A DNA stretch of 6,849 bases. It comes from Dehalococcoidia bacterium. GTDB taxonomy: Bacteria; Chloroflexota; Dehalococcoidia; Bin125. The DNA lies in the NCBI GenBank assembly GCA_007571275.1, contig RKRS01000132.1, forward strand, positions 1 to 6,849, read 5' to 3'. This document shows positions 5,927-6,849 of the stretch, piece after piece (position 1 is the first letter of the stretch; each line of letters begins with the position of its first letter). Position numbers and translations under genes: made by a program. Below the pieces are notes generated by a model that was given only the letters and a program-made list of their open reading frames with translations, ran no database searches and had not been told where the DNA came from.

Positions 5927-6733
5927 CTAGTCCGCGGCAATCAGCTCCATGTCCTCGGCGTCCAGGTCGCCCAGCTCGCCCCGACGGTAGGCGTCATAGA
6001 GCTGAAACAGCTCGGTCTTGTGGGGACGCTTACGACCGATCGGGCAATCGGCCCAAGCGTCGTAGTCCTCGTCGCAGTAACCCAGCCGACGCTCGCCGCA
6101 CTTGGGCTGTAGCTGTCGGCCCAGCTCGGGCGCGACGCGCATCACTTCCGCGCGCATCAGCGAGACCACCTTGCGGAACTCCCACTGCGCCCGTGTGCAG
6201 AGACGCAGATCGGAGATGTGGAGCAGCGAGGCGAAGTTGACCGTGATTTTGAAGTTGGTGTTGGTCGCGTTGGGCAGCAGGAAGCGGGCATCCTCAGCCG
6301 GCACGCCTGCGGCGACCATCTTCTCGTAGAGCGCGCCCGCCTGCGCGAACAGCGCGGCCATGTCGTCACCCAGACCGGCCCGTTCAACCGTCCTGGGCAC
6401 GCTGTAGGGAAACTCACCGCCCTGGTAGGTCACGTAGCGCTGCGACTGCTGCTCGAAGCTGATCCCGATCCGGTGTCGGACAAATTGATGCGAGAAGGCG
6501 CGCGAGACGCCCGAGATGCCGAACTCGAAGTGCACCTGCTCCAGCGGCGACATATGCCCGGTCAGCAGTCGCGCCTCGACAAACTCCAGCATTTTCTCGT
6601 GCGAGATGCGTTCATCGGTAATCCGATCGAGCACCTGCTGCGGCGTCAGCGCCGAGTAACAGACGCGGTACGCCATGTAGAGGGCGCGGATCGGGTCTTT
6701 GGTGTGGTCAATCAGCTTGACGGAGATGGCCAT
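5927..6733 (-). CDS. thyX: Flavin-dependent thymidylate synthase ThyX
   Basis: A 268-residue ThyX, which makes dTMP from dUMP with methylene-tetrahydrofolate, FAD and NAD(P)H, replacing ThyA. The signature is present as FVRHRIGISFEQQSQRYV (84-101), with RHR at 86-88 and the serine at 97. There are eight residues between RHR and that serine, where most ThyX proteins have seven. Other family segments are HMSPLEQVHFEFGISGVSRAFSHQ (60-83), LLPNATNTNF (152-161) and LRLCTRAQWEFR (176-187), the last containing the conserved substrate-side Arg. The C-terminal extension has three cysteines (C212, C220, C230) in PKCGERRLGYC and ADCPIGRK, as seen in some longer ThyX proteins. ATG 6733 gives the conserved N-terminus; the ribosome site before it is weak. 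It converges on VOC and seems to stand alone. Confidence 0.95.
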   Translation of the reverse strand: MAISVKLIDHTKDPIRALYMAYRVCYSALTPQQVLDRITDERISHEKMLEFVEARLLTGHMSPLEQVHFEFGISGVSRAFSHQFVRHRIGISFEQQSQRYVTYQGGEFPYSVPRTVERAGLGDDMAALFAQAGALYEKMVAAGVPAEDARFLLPNATNTNFKITVNFASLLHISDLRLCTRAQWEFRKVVSLMRAEVMRVAPELGRQLQPKCGERRLGYCDEDYDAWADCPIGRKRPHKTELFQLYDAYRRGELGDLDAEDMELIAAD

Positions 6734-6778
6734 GCTGACCAGATTAGAGCGGTCGCCAAAGGCGTCGGGGCATAAATA

Positions 6779-6791
6779 GTGACTATGTCAC
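6779..6791. promoter_or_regulatory. Perfect 13-bp palindrome upstream of thyX
   Basis: GTGAC-TAT-GTCAC lies 45 bases upstream of the thyX start, next to an AT-rich patch (CATAAATAGT, 6771-6780) in otherwise GC-rich DNA. Position and symmetry fit an operator for a dimeric regulator in the thyX promoter region. No -35/-10 pair could be fixed, and the regulator is unknown. Confidence 0.4.
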
Positions 6792-6813
6792 GTCGTGCTC
6801 CGCGCCCCCCTCC

Positions 6814-6848
6814 GTCGGTCCCCGACAGCTTCCCCCCGAGGGGGAAGC
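6814..6848. repeat. Two adjacent hairpins at the window end
   Basis: Hairpin 1 is GTCGG-TCC-CCGAC (6814-6826). Hairpin 2 (6828-6848) has arms GCTTCCCCC and GGGGGAAGC around a CGA loop, a perfect 9-bp stem. One base separates them. They could be the terminator of a gene beyond the window, the leader of thyX, or a REP-like dispersed repeat. The window ends one base after hairpin 2, so the context is cut off. Confidence 0.5.
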
Positions 6849-6849
6849 G

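Noticed and set aside
6218..6775. Plus-strand frame of 185 residues antisense to thyX
   Set aside because: No motif; thyX on the other strand is unambiguous.

Overview
The window comes from a GC-rich bacterial chromosome. The organism cannot be named from sequence alone. A flavin-dependent thymidylate synthase (ThyX), a family III CoA-transferase, a Uma2-type nuclease and a vWA protein together would fit Chloroflexota or another GC-rich environmental lineage, but this is a weak inference. No tRNA, rRNA, CRISPR array or recognisable transposase is present.

Layout, left to right: the 3' part of a vWA/MIDAS protein gene (+); convergent with it, a full-length CaiB/BaiF CoA-transferase (-); a Uma2-family nuclease gene (-); a patch of broken gene starts (2754-2942); a DUF262/HNH nuclease gene with clearly lower GC (-); an MBL-fold hydrolase (+) closely followed by a small VOC/glyoxalase-fold protein (+); and, convergent with those, ThyX (-). 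The window ends in a short non-coding stretch with a palindrome and two adjacent hairpins.

The most notable structure is the middle, 1794 to about 4720. The first 155 bases of the CoA-transferase gene occur twice (1794-1948 and 2787-2941, five mismatches). The start of the MBL-fold gene also occurs twice, intact at 4680 and as a frameshifted 38-base remnant at 2754-2791. Read together, one pattern repeats: CoA-transferase start (-), nuclease gene (-), MBL start (+). The first round carries Uma2 and the second carries DUF262/HNH. The broken MBL start and the broken CoA-transferase start meet at a 5-base overlap (CGGCG, 2787-2791). I infer that the space between a divergent CoA-transferase/MBL pair is an insertion site for nuclease or defence genes, and that two versions of it were joined end to end by illegitimate recombination. 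A chimeric assembly of two strains is the main alternative.

Functionally, the outer genes look like ordinary metabolism: acyl-CoA transfer, MBL hydrolysis, a VOC enzyme and dTMP synthesis. The two central nucleases look like accessory cargo. The DUF262/HNH protein resembles GmrSD/SspE-type anti-phage nucleases and is the best candidate for a defence function.
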